Below are positions 34,473 through 43,038 of a stretch of 64,000 nucleotides of DNA, in pieces. The position numbers and the translations under genes were made by a program. Origin of the DNA: Blastocatellia bacterium (GTDB lineage Bacteria > Acidobacteriota > Blastocatellia > HR10 > J050); the NCBI GenBank assembly GCA_025054955.1, contig JANWZE010000030.1, forward strand, positions 59,414-123,413. Direction: 5' to 3'. The notes beneath the pieces are model-generated. The model did no database searches and was not told the DNA's origin. It saw only the letters and a list, made by a program, of their open reading frames with translations. Numbering within the stretch: position 1 is the stretch's first letter; the number at the start of each line of letters is the position of its first letter.

Positions 34473-35210
34473 ATGACTTATCTACTGATTTTCGGATTCA
34501 TCGCCGCGTTGGCCAATATCGCTGGTGGGTATTGGCTTACGTCACGGCGACGCATAAGCGCGGCGTTTCTGGCCAGCATCGTAGCTCTGGGGTCAGGATT
34601 CATGCTGGCGGCTGTATTTTTGGAGATCATCCCGGCGGCCGTTGATCTCTGGCCGCAGATGCCCCAGGTTCCCATGGCTTTAATCCTCTTGGGATATCTA
34701 TTACTACAGCTTTTTGAGCATACTGTGGTTCCCCACTTCCATCTTGGAGAAGAAACCCACACCGACGCCATTCTGTCAAAGAACGCGATGATTGCAGCTC
34801 TTAGTGGGCTGGCTATGCACACATTTTTCGATGGCGTCTCGATTGCGGCTGGACTGTTGGTTGAGTTTCGATTGGGGCTGCTGATCTTTCTTGCCGTAGT
34901 AGCGCACAAGATTCCCGACGGTGTGACTGTTGCCTCCATTGTATTGGCGTCAGGGCAATCGCGACGGCTGGCGCAACAGGCCACGTTGTTTGTGGCGGGC
35001 AGCACACTGGCCGGCGTGGTGGCTGTGGGTTTGCTGGAAAGCTCAGTCAGGTATGCTTTGCCTATTTCGGCTGGCGTTACACTCTACGTAGCGGCTTCTG
35101 ACTTGATTCCAGAAGTCAACAAAGAGGGCCGCTTTACTTCGTTCATCGTGTTTGCTGGTGTGGCATTGTTTTACTTGACAGATCAACTGCTGGAGCAGAT
35201 AGGATTATAA
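34473..35210 (+). CDS. ZIP family metal transporter
   Basis: A 245-residue inner-membrane transporter of the ZIP family, which imports Zn(II), Fe(II) or Mn(II). It has about eight hydrophobic segments. The third loop carries the His-rich stretch HTVVPHFHLGEETHTD, and the metal-site helices show HTFFDGVSIAAGLL and AHKIPDGVTVASIV, corresponding to the conserved His-Asp residues of TM4 and TM5. ATG 34473 is supported by AGGAAGG and by the promoter just upstream. uvrC begins five bases after its stop, likely on the same transcript. The metal cannot be told. Confidence 0.9.
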   Translation: MTYLLIFGFIAALANIAGGYWLTSRRRISAAFLASIVALGSGFMLAAVFLEIIPAAVDLWPQMPQVPMALILLGYLLLQLFEHTVVPHFHLGEETHTDAILSKNAMIAALSGLAMHTFFDGVSIAAGLLVEFRLGLLIFLAVVAHKIPDGVTVASIVLASGQSRRLAQQATLFVAGSTLAGVVAVGLLESSVRYALPISAGVTLYVAASDLIPEVNKEGRFTSFIVFAGVALFYLTDQLLEQIGL

Positions 35211-35215
35211 ACGCG

Positions 35216-37033
35216 ATGGAGTTGAACCAGGTGCTAAATACACTGCCCGATCAACCGGGGTGTTATCTGTACAAGAACGCCGATGGCGAGATTATCTACA
35301 TCGGCAAGGCCAAGAGCCTGCGTCACCGGGTGCGTCAGTACTTTCAACAATCACGCACGCAGGACGTGAAAACGCTCGAACTCGTCGCGCAGATTGCCGA
35401 CCTGGAATTCATCATCACAGACAATGAAATAGAAGCGCTGATCCTGGAAAGCAATTTGATTAAGCAATACAAACCGCGGTTCAACATTCTCCTGAAAGAT
35501 GACAAGCACTACCCCCACTTAAAACTGACCATTCAGGAGCCATACCCTCGCGTGGTGAAGGTGCGGCGGATTGAGAAAGATGGCGCACTCTACTTCGGAC
35601 CATACTTGCCGTCGTCGCTGGCCGACCGCATTGCTGAGCTGGTGAATCGGCAATTCCAGCTCCGTCCCTGTTCGGACGAGGTCTTCCAGATGTATCAACG
35701 GCGGCAGCGCCCCTGTTTGCAATACCAGATCAAGCGGTGCATGGCGCCGTGCGTCCGCGAATTATGCCGCGAAGAGACCTACCAAGAGGCGGTCCGCGAT
35801 GTTAGGAAATTGCTAGAGGGAAAAAACCAAGACCTTGCCGACGAACTGAAAGCGCGTATGGAGAGGGCTGCTGAAGAGCTTCGCTTTGAAGCTGCCGCGC
35901 GCTATCGTGACCTGATCGGCGTGGTCGAGCAATTGAGCGTCGTGCAAAAGATGGCGCAAGCATCCGATTCCGACGTGGACACGTTCGGTTATTACCGTGA
36001 AGGACCCAGACTGGCGCTCTACGTGTTTACGATGCGCCAGGGACGGATCATCGGCAAGCGGGAATTTTTCTGGGAAGACGTCGCCGACGATTTTGATCCT
36101 CGTCATTTCCTTTCAACGGTGATCACGCAGTATTATGCCAATACCGAATTCGTACCGGCCCAAGTGCACCTTCCCGTCGAAGTCAGCGATGGCGCGCTCA
36201 TTGAGCAGTGGCTGAGTCAAAAGCGAGGCCGACGTGTTTACCTGAAAGACCCGCAGCGTGGGCGTCAACGCGAGCTCGTTGAGCTGGCCAGCCAAAACGC
36301 CCGTCAGGCCTTTAACCAACGGTTCCGCGTGCAGCAGCCGGACCGGCGCAAATCTCTTGAAGAACTAGCCGAATACATAGGATTAGCCGCGCCGCCCCGG
36401 CGCATCGAGGCGTTTGACATCTCCAACATTCAAGGGACTGATTCTGTCGCTTCAATGGTGGTGTGTGACAACGGTCAGATGGTCAAACGCGAGTACCGCC
36501 GCTTCATCATCAAGACTGTGGAAGGAGCAAATGATTTTGCTTCGATGCGAGAAGTCATCCACCGCCGCTACAGTCGCCTGCTGAGGGAGAACAAAGAGCT
36601 GCCCGACTTAATTCTGGTTGATGGCGGCAAAGGGCAGCTTTCATCAGCCGCTGACGCCTTGGATGCGCTCGGTCTGGTCAACCAGCCGCTGGCGGCCATT
36701 GCCAAGCGCGAAGAGATCATCTACGTCCGCGGCCGCACTGATGAACCGATCGTGTTGGATCATCACTGTCCGGCATTACATCTGATCCAGATGATTCGTG
36801 ATGAAGCCCACCGATTTGCCATCACCTATCACCGACTGCGTCGCAAGAAACGGCACATGACCTCGGAACTGCTGAGCATTCCCGGCATCGGCCAACGACG
36901 CACCATGCGATTGCTGCGCAACTTTGGCAGCGTTGAACGGATCAAGCGAGCCAGCGTGGCTGAACTGCGTCCGTTTGTCGGCGACCAACTGGCGCAGCGT
37001 ATATGCCAACACTTTGCCGAGCGACAATCATGA
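35216..37033 (+). CDS. uvrC: Excinuclease ABC subunit C
   Basis: UvrC makes both incisions in nucleotide excision repair. The 605-residue protein has the N-terminal GIY-YIG nuclease (DQPGCYLYKNADGEIIYIGK), a Cys-rich region (PCLQYQIKRCMAPCV), the UVR domain (ELKARMERAAEELRFEAAAR) that binds UvrB, an RNase-H-like endonuclease domain with AFDISNIQGTDSVASMV and LILVDGGKGQL, and C-terminal helix-hairpin-helix motifs (SIPGIGQRRTMRLL). Length is normal. The stop overlaps the next start as ATGA. Confidence 0.97.
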   Translation: MELNQVLNTLPDQPGCYLYKNADGEIIYIGKAKSLRHRVRQYFQQSRTQDVKTLELVAQIADLEFIITDNEIEALILESNLIKQYKPRFNILLKDDKHYPHLKLTIQEPYPRVVKVRRIEKDGALYFGPYLPSSLADRIAELVNRQFQLRPCSDEVFQMYQRRQRPCLQYQIKRCMAPCVRELCREETYQEAVRDVRKLLEGKNQDLADELKARMERAAEELRFEAAARYRDLIGVVEQLSVVQKMAQASDSDVDTFGYYREGPRLALYVFTMRQGRIIGKREFFWEDVADDFDPRHFLSTVITQYYANTEFVPAQVHLPVEVSDGALIEQWLSQKRGRRVYLKDPQRGRQRELVELASQNARQAFNQRFRVQQPDRRKSLEELAEYIGLAAPPRRIEAFDISNIQGTDSVASMVVCDNGQMVKREYRRFIIKTVEGANDFASMREVIHRRYSRLLRENKELPDLILVDGGKGQLSSAADALDALGLVNQPLAAIAKREEIIYVRGRTDEPIVLDHHCPALHLIQMIRDEAHRFAITYHRLRRKKRHMTSELLSIPGIGQRRTMRLLRNFGSVERIKRASVAELRPFVGDQLAQRICQHFAERQS

Positions 37034-39036
37034 ACGAAACAATCATTCCGACCACCTGCGTGATGGATTGCCCGGACACCTGCGCGCTGGAAGTCGTTGT
37101 ACGCGACGGCACGATTCATCGCATTAGAGGCTCGAAAGCACATCCCACAACGAACGGCTTCATTTGTGACAAAGTAGCCCGCTTTGCTCGTCGTGTTTAC
37201 CATCAACGCCGGTTGCTGTATCCAATGCGACGAGTCGGTCCTAAGGGCACTGGCCAGTTCCAACGTATCGGCTGGGACGAAGCCATTGCCGAGATCACAA
37301 CACGCTTGCGCGATATCATCCAGCGATGGGGCGGCGAGGCGATTTTGCCTTACCATTATGGCGGCTCGAACGGATTCCTCACCGAAGAGTTTCTGGATGA
37401 CTACTACTTTGCCAAACTGGGCGCGTCGCGATTGGCCAAAACGCTCTGCGCCGGCCCGGCCACGGCCGTTGCTCAAGGGATGTACGGTAAGATGCCCGGC
37501 GTGGCATTTGAAGATTTTTCCGTGGCTCGTTTCATCCTGATTTGGGGCGCCAATCCCAAAGTATCGAACATTCATCTGATGCCACTGATCAAGCAGGCGA
37601 AGCAAAACGGCGCGTTTGTGGCCGTCATTGATCCGGTCAACAATTTCTCGGATCGAGAGATTGACCTGCATCTGCCGATTTTGCCAGGCACGGACTTGCC
37701 GGTCGCCCTAGCAATGATTCGGTTGTGGAAAGAAGCTGGCCGGCTCGATTACACATTTTTGCGTAATCACGCGGATGGCGTGGAGCCGCTGCTGCGCGCC
37801 GCTGATGCGTGGCCTCTGGAGCGAGCGGCGCGTGAAGCCGACGTGACGCCTGAAGCCATACAAACGCTGGCCGAGGTCTATGCTGCGTCCACGCCGGCTG
37901 TCATTCGCTGTGGCTGGGGCACAGAGCGCAATCGCAACGGCGGTCAGGCCATTGCTGCCATCTTGGCGATGCCGGCGTTGCTGGGCAAATTCGGCGTGCG
38001 TGGCGGCGGGTATACGTTGAGCAACAGCGGCGCGGCCCGATTGGACATCAGTCAAATCTTCGGCCCGCTCGATTGGCACACGCGTATCATCAACATGTCA
38101 CAGTTAGGGCGCGTTCTCACCGGCGATTTGCAGCCGCCGATCAAGGCGCTGTTTGTCTACAACTGTAATCCGGCTGTGACGGTCCCTGATCAAAATCTCG
38201 TGTTGCGTGGCCTGGCGCGTGAAGACTTATTCACGGTCGTGTTCGAGCAGGTGATGACCGACACGGCTCTGTATGCTGACATCCTGCTGCCGGCCACGAC
38301 TTTTCTCGAACATCATGACATCAAGCGAGCCTACGGCAACTATGTCGTCGGCGGCGTGCAACCCGCCATTGCGCCGCGCGGCCAAGCAAAATCCAATCTT
38401 GAAGTGTTTGCCCTGCTGGGCCGTGCGATGGGCTGGACCGATCAGCCGTTTCATCTGGATGCGCAAGCCTCTCTGCATCGCGTGGCAGCGGCGTTGTCGC
38501 TGCACGGCAAACCGGCGGAGGCCGCCACGCTCAGCTCAGGGCGACCGCATGATTTCGACTTTCCTGGACGCACGCCGATTCAATTTCAAACAGTTTTTCC
38601 GCTCACGCCGGACGGAAAAATCCATCTCACGCCGGCCTGTTTGGGAGATCATCCGTTTCATTATCAGCCGGTGCGCAACGAACGATTCCCGCTCGCCATG
38701 ATCAGTCCGGCAACGTCCAAGATGATCACGAGCACGATGGGGGAGTATAACTACCCGACGCTCTGGCTCACGATGCACCCAACGGACGCGGCTGCCAGAG
38801 CCATTTCTGACGGTGATCAGCTTCGTGTGTTCAACGAACTCGGTGAAGTGATTTGTCGCGCGAGGGTAAGCGACAAAATCCGACCGGGCGTCGTTAGCAT
38901 GCCGAAAGGCGCCTGGCGTCACAGTAGCGGTAATGGATTGACGGCGACGGCGCTGGCGCCAGCGCACGTCAACGAGGTTGGCGGCGGCGCCTGCTACAAC
39001 GACGCACGCGTCCAAGTCGAAAAGTGGGCCGGCTGA
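37030..39036 (+). CDS. Molybdopterin-dependent oxidoreductase with [4Fe-4S] cluster
   Basis: A 668-residue protein of the DMSO-reductase/formate-dehydrogenase superfamily that binds bis-molybdopterin guanine dinucleotide. The N-terminal cluster motif is CVMDCPDTCALEVVVRDG with a fourth Cys in GFICDKVARF. LCAGPATAVAQGMYG is the region of the metal-ligand residue, and GANPKVSNIHLMPLIKQAK binds cofactor. The C-terminal MopB domain ends with GACYNDARVQVEKWAG. No Tat signal is seen, so it is probably cytoplasmic. No electron-transfer subunits are adjacent and the substrate is unknown. ATG 37030 overlaps the uvrC stop. A 39-bp copy of the 3' end lies just downstream. Confidence 0.9.
   Translation: MNETIIPTTCVMDCPDTCALEVVVRDGTIHRIRGSKAHPTTNGFICDKVARFARRVYHQRRLLYPMRRVGPKGTGQFQRIGWDEAIAEITTRLRDIIQRWGGEAILPYHYGGSNGFLTEEFLDDYYFAKLGASRLAKTLCAGPATAVAQGMYGKMPGVAFEDFSVARFILIWGANPKVSNIHLMPLIKQAKQNGAFVAVIDPVNNFSDREIDLHLPILPGTDLPVALAMIRLWKEAGRLDYTFLRNHADGVEPLLRAADAWPLERAAREADVTPEAIQTLAEVYAASTPAVIRCGWGTERNRNGGQAIAAILAMPALLGKFGVRGGGYTLSNSGAARLDISQIFGPLDWHTRIINMSQLGRVLTGDLQPPIKALFVYNCNPAVTVPDQNLVLRGLAREDLFTVVFEQVMTDTALYADILLPATTFLEHHDIKRAYGNYVVGGVQPAIAPRGQAKSNLEVFALLGRAMGWTDQPFHLDAQASLHRVAAALSLHGKPAEAATLSSGRPHDFDFPGRTPIQFQTVFPLTPDGKIHLTPACLGDHPFHYQPVRNERFPLAMISPATSKMITSTMGEYNYPTLWLTMHPTDAAARAISDGDQLRVFNELGEVICRARVSDKIRPGVVSMPKGAWRHSSGNGLTATALAPAHVNEVGGGACYNDARVQVEKWAG
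38993..39031. repeat. 39-bp direct repeat, unit 1 (end of oxidoreductase gene)
   Basis: Encodes residues YNDARVQVEKWA at the C-terminus of the oxidoreductase. It recurs at 39065-39103 with one mismatch (AAAGTGGG against AAAGCGGG), a 72-base offset. Confidence 0.85.
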
Positions 39037-39064
39037 TGCTGTAGCCATGCCGTATTGGAAGCCG

Positions 39065-39103
39065 GCTACAACGACGCACGCGTCCAAGTCGAAAAGCGGG
39101 CCG
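39065..39103. repeat. 39-bp direct repeat, unit 2 (end of Clp1-like gene)
   Basis: Second unit, outside the oxidoreductase gene. Read on the reverse strand it supplies the last twelve codons or so and the TAG stop of the convergent Clp1-like gene, so a fragment of one gene has become the tail of another. Confidence 0.8.
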
Positions 39104-40205
39104 ACGCCGATGACCGACGGGCGTTGCCGAGTGGCGATTCCACGCCGGACGACGGGTCCAGTTTCAGCGAACCGAATTGAACGAGCCGCACATGCGGCAA
39201 TGCCCTGTCATCCAGCGGCGTGAGGACATATAGGATCTTGTTTGGCCAATCCACAGCTTGAAGCACGCCGAGCGCCAATAGATCACTCTGTTCATCACTC
39301 AGTCCAATCAACCGATTTTCAAAGTCTGACAGCGGCATGATGAAAACGCGCGGCACTTCAAACTGCTCCGGCACGCTTGCAAGAGCATCGTCATGCCAAT
39401 ACCCGTCAGCGACCAGAAAGAGTCCATCGGCACATCGTTCGCCATAGATGATGCGAGTATCAAGCCTGGCAGAAGCCTTGCCCAGTTCGGTTACCGACAG
39501 CGGGACGCCGGACTGTATGAACATGTTCTGCACGCCGACTTGCGCGATGGCGATGGATTGAAGCCGCGCCCCCTGCAAATAGGCCTGAAAGCGCTGGCGA
39601 CGAAATTGCTGTCGAACCTCGCGGGAGCGTGGGGAGGCTCTCGCCGAAACCGGAAGGCGAACAACCTGGCAGCGCCGTTGTCGCTCGATGGGACGCAGCA
39701 AATGTTCGACCTCTGATTGTCGCTGCAACGCGAGCACGACATCCGGCTTGAGCGCATCCATCAGATGGGCATGCAGCGTCCGCGCCGGACCGCCGAAAAC
39801 CATCCCGCTGGTATTTATCACCAGCGCCGCAGCGCCACGTTCACGCGCCAGTTGCGCCAACCGATGCAGCCCGACGACAACAGGTAACAAGTGACCAGCA
39901 GGCGAGGTTGACCCGACAAACCTCATGGCATCGGGGCGCAGCGGCGTGGTCAGATTGGTTGACGGTTCAATGAGTTGCAACGCCAGCGTGGTTGGCGGAC
40001 CAAGATCAGATTGGCCCACATCGCCATCAATCCAACCAATCCTAAGCCCTGCGTGCTGCCATGCTTGAATAACCACTTGCGTGAGCGTGCTCTTGCCCGT
40101 GTCCACTGCGCCGAGAATGGTCACACATCCCGGCTGCGCGCACAGCCCGTCAACTGCACGCTGCCAAGCCTCCGGCAGATCAATCTCAGCGTGATTCACA
40201 TTCAT
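39066..40205 (-). CDS. Clp1/Grc3-type P-loop polynucleotide 5'-kinase-like protein
   Basis: A 379-residue P-loop protein. Walker A is GAVDTGKST (residues 32-40), followed by the family signature IDGDVGQSDLGPP and the later LVINTSGMVFGG. These features match the Clp1/Grc3 polynucleotide kinases, which phosphorylate 5'-OH ends of RNA or DNA. Bacterial members are sparsely distributed and little studied. It ends a reverse-strand group with comM, a CPBP protease and a small protein. ATG 40205 lacks a strong ribosome site. The last dozen residues come from a duplicated fragment of the convergent oxidoreductase gene and are probably not functional. Activity is inferred from family only. Confidence 0.8.
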   Translation of the reverse strand: MNVNHAEIDLPEAWQRAVDGLCAQPGCVTILGAVDTGKSTLTQVVIQAWQHAGLRIGWIDGDVGQSDLGPPTTLALQLIEPSTNLTTPLRPDAMRFVGSTSPAGHLLPVVVGLHRLAQLARERGAAALVINTSGMVFGGPARTLHAHLMDALKPDVVLALQRQSEVEHLLRPIERQRRCQVVRLPVSARASPRSREVRQQFRRQRFQAYLQGARLQSIAIAQVGVQNMFIQSGVPLSVTELGKASARLDTRIIYGERCADGLFLVADGYWHDDALASVPEQFEVPRVFIMPLSDFENRLIGLSDEQSDLLALGVLQAVDWPNKILYVLTPLDDRALPHVRLVQFGSLKLDPSSGVESPLGNARRSSASARFSTWTRASL

Positions 40206-40218
40206 GAATGATGTTCGC

Positions 40219-40536
40219 TTACCAACTGGCCGAAATCGTCACAGTGATTTGGTTCCGTCCGGCAATCCCGCCGACCTGACCTTGAATGTCAGTGACCCGG
40301 TAGGTGACCAAGTGATCACAGCAGCCTGCGGCATCTTGGGCTTTGGCCAGCGCATCATTGAGCGCCTTTTGGAAATCGCCCTGCTGATTGATGCCGACGA
40401 ATACTCGCTGCTCAGTCGGCGCAGCCTGCGGCCACGAGCCCGCGCTCCCCACGAGCAACGAGGCGATGATCGCCACACCGATCACCGCACAGATTAAGCA
40501 AAATCCTAAACGTCTACCAAAATCTCTACCAATCAT
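40219..40536 (-). CDS. Small exported protein of unknown function
   Basis: A 105-residue protein not recognised as any family. An N-terminal hydrophobic segment (FCLICAVIGVAIIASLLVG) acts as a signal or anchor. The mature part has QRVFVGINQQGDFQKALNDA and a Gly-rich end, GQVGGIAGRNQITVTISAS, predicted as one helix followed by strands; a CC pair sits in the middle. GAGGAGGGGG directly before ATG 40536 is a very strong ribosome site, which supports a real gene. It lies 28 bases after the CPBP gene and 13 before the Clp1-like gene. Its helix-plus-strand pattern recalls dodecin-like proteins, but that is a guess. Confidence 0.65.
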   Translation of the reverse strand: MIGRDFGRRLGFCLICAVIGVAIIASLLVGSAGSWPQAAPTEQRVFVGINQQGDFQKALNDALAKAQDAAGCCDHLVTYRVTDIQGQVGGIAGRNQITVTISASW

Positions 40537-40564
40537 ACCCCCTCCTCAGGCCATCGCTGCCTGT

Positions 40565-41419
40565 TCAATCGGTTTGTCCGCTCCAGCCCAGCGCATTCAC
40601 CGAAACAGCCGCGCGCGTTCTAAACATCTGGTGTAATATCAGCACGCCGACGGCAGCCAGGACCACTCCCATCGCGTTGAACCAGGCGGGATGAAATTCG
40701 ACCTGATCGAGATTCCCACTGGTGTAACCAGGAATATCCAGCTTGAGCACCCGTCCATAGATGATCGGCAGCGCGTTGTTCAACGCATGCCCGAACAGAG
40801 CCGGTATCAATGACCGCGTTTGCACTGTCCACCAGGCAAACAGAATGCCAAGCATGGTGGCACCGATAAATTGGAAGATATTGAAGTGAAACACACCAAA
40901 CAAAATCGCCGAAACGATGATCGAGCGGGTCACCGAATACTGCTTCAAATAACCGCGCAGGATCAACCCGCGAAAGAGAAATTCCTCCGTCAACGGTGCA
41001 ATGATCACAGCAACCAGCACGATGCCCCACACGCTGTTTTGCTCGCTGAGAGCCTTTTCCATAAACTTCTTGAGCCATTCAGGCATGGAAAAAACGGTCT
41101 GCAGCAGATTCCCAATTTCGGACACCACAATGCTCATGCCCATCACAGTCAGTGCAATCGGCAGAAACAAAGACCATGAGACCCGCTTGAGCGGAAAGAC
41201 TTCACGGAACGGCGCGCCTGTCTTGCGCAAGCCCCATGCGATCAGGATGCCCATGACACTGACGTTCATCACAGCCAGCACCACCGGATGCATCTCCGGA
41301 AACCTAAAGATGAGACTGAGAATCGCCACAGGCACGGCTATCACCAGTTGTAACCCAATGTAGAGCAGAAGCAGCAGCAGTGATTGGGAGATATTCGGAT
41401 AGCACTTGTTCGGTTCCAT
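40565..41419 (-). CDS. CPBP family intramembrane metalloprotease
   Basis: A 284-residue integral membrane protein of the CPBP (CAAX protease / bacteriocin-processing) family. Motif 1 is APLTEEFLFRGLILRG with the EExxxR catalytic residues, motif 2 is FGVFHFN, and motif 3 is HALNNALP, which together bind metal. About seven hydrophobic segments are visible. ATG 41419 has AAGGAG at seven bases. It follows comM by nine bases, so the two are co-transcribed. The substrate is unknown. A second CPBP protein lies at 58122-59054. Confidence 0.87.
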   Translation of the reverse strand: MEPNKCYPNISQSLLLLLLYIGLQLVIAVPVAILSLIFRFPEMHPVVLAVMNVSVMGILIAWGLRKTGAPFREVFPLKRVSWSLFLPIALTVMGMSIVVSEIGNLLQTVFSMPEWLKKFMEKALSEQNSVWGIVLVAVIIAPLTEEFLFRGLILRGYLKQYSVTRSIIVSAILFGVFHFNIFQFIGATMLGILFAWWTVQTRSLIPALFGHALNNALPIIYGRVLKLDIPGYTSGNLDQVEFHPAWFNAMGVVLAAVGVLILHQMFRTRAAVSVNALGWSGQTD

Positions 41420-41428
41420 ATCGCTCCT

Positions 41429-42970
41429 TTATGTCCAGTAATTCCGGTCGAGACTGCGGTATTGGATGGCTTCTGAGATGTGCTCCGGCCGGATGCGCTC
41501 GCATCCAGCCATATCGGCGATTGTCCGGCTCACCTTAAGGATACGGTCATAGGCTCGCGCTGACAAGCCCAATCGAGCAATGGCATGCTCCAGTATCTGC
41601 CGCGAGTCATCGTCAATCTGACAATACTGACGCAGCAGCCGTGATGGCATCTGTGAGTTGGCGTAAATGCCCTGGCCGGCGAATCGCTTCATTTGCACCT
41701 GCCGAGCCTGCACCACGCGCTGACGAATCACGTCGGATGTTTCGCCTTTGACGTTTGAAGAGAGCTCTTTGAATTTAACAGCAGGCACGTCAATATGAAT
41801 GTCAATGCGATCCAGCAAGGGCCCGGAAATTTTTGCGACGTATCGCTCGATCTTGAGCGGCGAGCAGGTGCACTCCCTGACTGATGAACCCCAGTAGCCG
41901 CACGGACACGGATTCATCGCCGCAGCCAACATGAAACAAGATGGGAACGTCAACGACACAGCAGCCCGACTGATGGTGACCCGGCCATCTTCCATCGGTT
42001 GACGCAGCACTTCCAGCACGTTTCGATCAAATTCAGGCAGTTCATCCAGGAAGAGCACGCCGTTATGCGCTAAGCTGACTTCACCCGGTCGTGGCACAGC
42101 GCCGCCGCCGATCAAACCGGCGTCGCTGATGGTATGGTGAGGCGCGCGAAATGGGCGTGTGGTGACCAATCCCTTACGGTCGGTCAAGCCGGCGACGCTG
42201 TGAATCTTGGTGACGGTGATCGCTTCTTCAAACGAGAGCGGCGGCAAAATGGTAGGAATTCGCTTAGCCAGCATCGTTTTGCCGCTGCCCGGTGGACCGA
42301 TCATCAGGATGTTGTGAGCGCCGGCGCAAGCAATTTCCAATGCCCGCTTGGCGTGTAACTGGCCTTTGACATCGCTAAAGTCCACGCTGTAGCGATTGAT
42401 GTCGGCCAGCAGTTGGTCAACGTTGACGCGCAACGGCGGCGGTGGCTCGCTCGCTGTGATGATGTCAACAACCTGCTGCAACGTCGCTACAGGATAGATG
42501 GCCAGGCCAGTCACCACGGCCGCTTCAGAAGCGTTTTCTTCAGGTAGAATCATACGGCGCAGACCACGTTCCTGAGCAGCGACTGCCATCGGCAACGCCC
42601 CTTTGATCGGGCGGACCCGTCCATCGAGCGACAATTCCCCAACCAGGAGCGTATCCTCCAACCGCTGTTGATCGAATTCTCCGTTCGCGCCGAGGATACT
42701 CATGGCGATCGGCAGGTCGAAGCTGGACCCTTCTTTTTTCATGTCGGCAGGCGCCAGATTGACGGTCACGCGATGAATCGGAAAACAGTAGCCGCAGTTA
42801 TTGATGGCTGCGCGAATTCGTTCGCGGCTCTCGCGCACCGCTGCGTCCGGCAAGCCGACCATGATGAAGACGGAACTTTGATCGCCAGCTTGCGGTGACA
42901 AGTCAACCTCAACATCAACCAGATAAGCATCTATGCCGTAGAGAGCGGCACTCAATGATTTGCATAGCAT
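41429..42970 (-). CDS. comM: ComM / YifB family Mg-chelatase-like AAA+ helicase
   Basis: A hexameric AAA+ protein; in naturally competent bacteria ComM drives branch migration of incoming DNA. The 513-residue protein has an N-terminal Lon-like domain ([25 protein letters not shown]), Walker A in [16 protein letters not shown], Walker B in [11 protein letters not shown], a Cys-rich NPCPCGYWG finger, and a C-terminal Mg-chelatase-like domain with [22 protein letters not shown] 42970 follows GAGGAG. No other competence genes are in the window, so a general recombination role is possible. Confidence 0.93.
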   Translation of the reverse strand: MLCKSLSAALYGIDAYLVDVEVDLSPQAGDQSSVFIMVGLPDAAVRESRERIRAAINNCGYCFPIHRVTVNLAPADMKKEGSSFDLPIAMSILGANGEFDQQRLEDTLLVGELSLDGRVRPIKGALPMAVAAQERGLRRMILPEENASEAAVVTGLAIYPVATLQQVVDIITASEPPPPLRVNVDQLLADINRYSVDFSDVKGQLHAKRALEIACAGAHNILMIGPPGSGKTMLAKRIPTILPPLSFEEAITVTKIHSVAGLTDRKGLVTTRPFRAPHHTISDAGLIGGGAVPRPGEVSLAHNGVLFLDELPEFDRNVLEVLRQPMEDGRVTISRAAVSLTFPSCFMLAAAMNPCPCGYWGSSVRECTCSPLKIERYVAKISGPLLDRIDIHIDVPAVKFKELSSNVKGETSDVIRQRVVQARQVQMKRFAGQGIYANSQMPSRLLRQYCQIDDDSRQILEHAIARLGLSARAYDRILKVSRTIADMAGCERIRPEHISEAIQYRSLDRNYWT

Positions 42971-43038
42971 CGAACTCCTCCATTCGTTTCATCCGGCCAT
43001 ATACGCTCGTCATGATACTGCGCCGGCCTTCAGGACTA

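Noticed and set aside
36829..37671. 280-codon reverse frame across the uvrC-oxidoreductase junction
   Set aside because: Shadow of two confident genes on the other strand.
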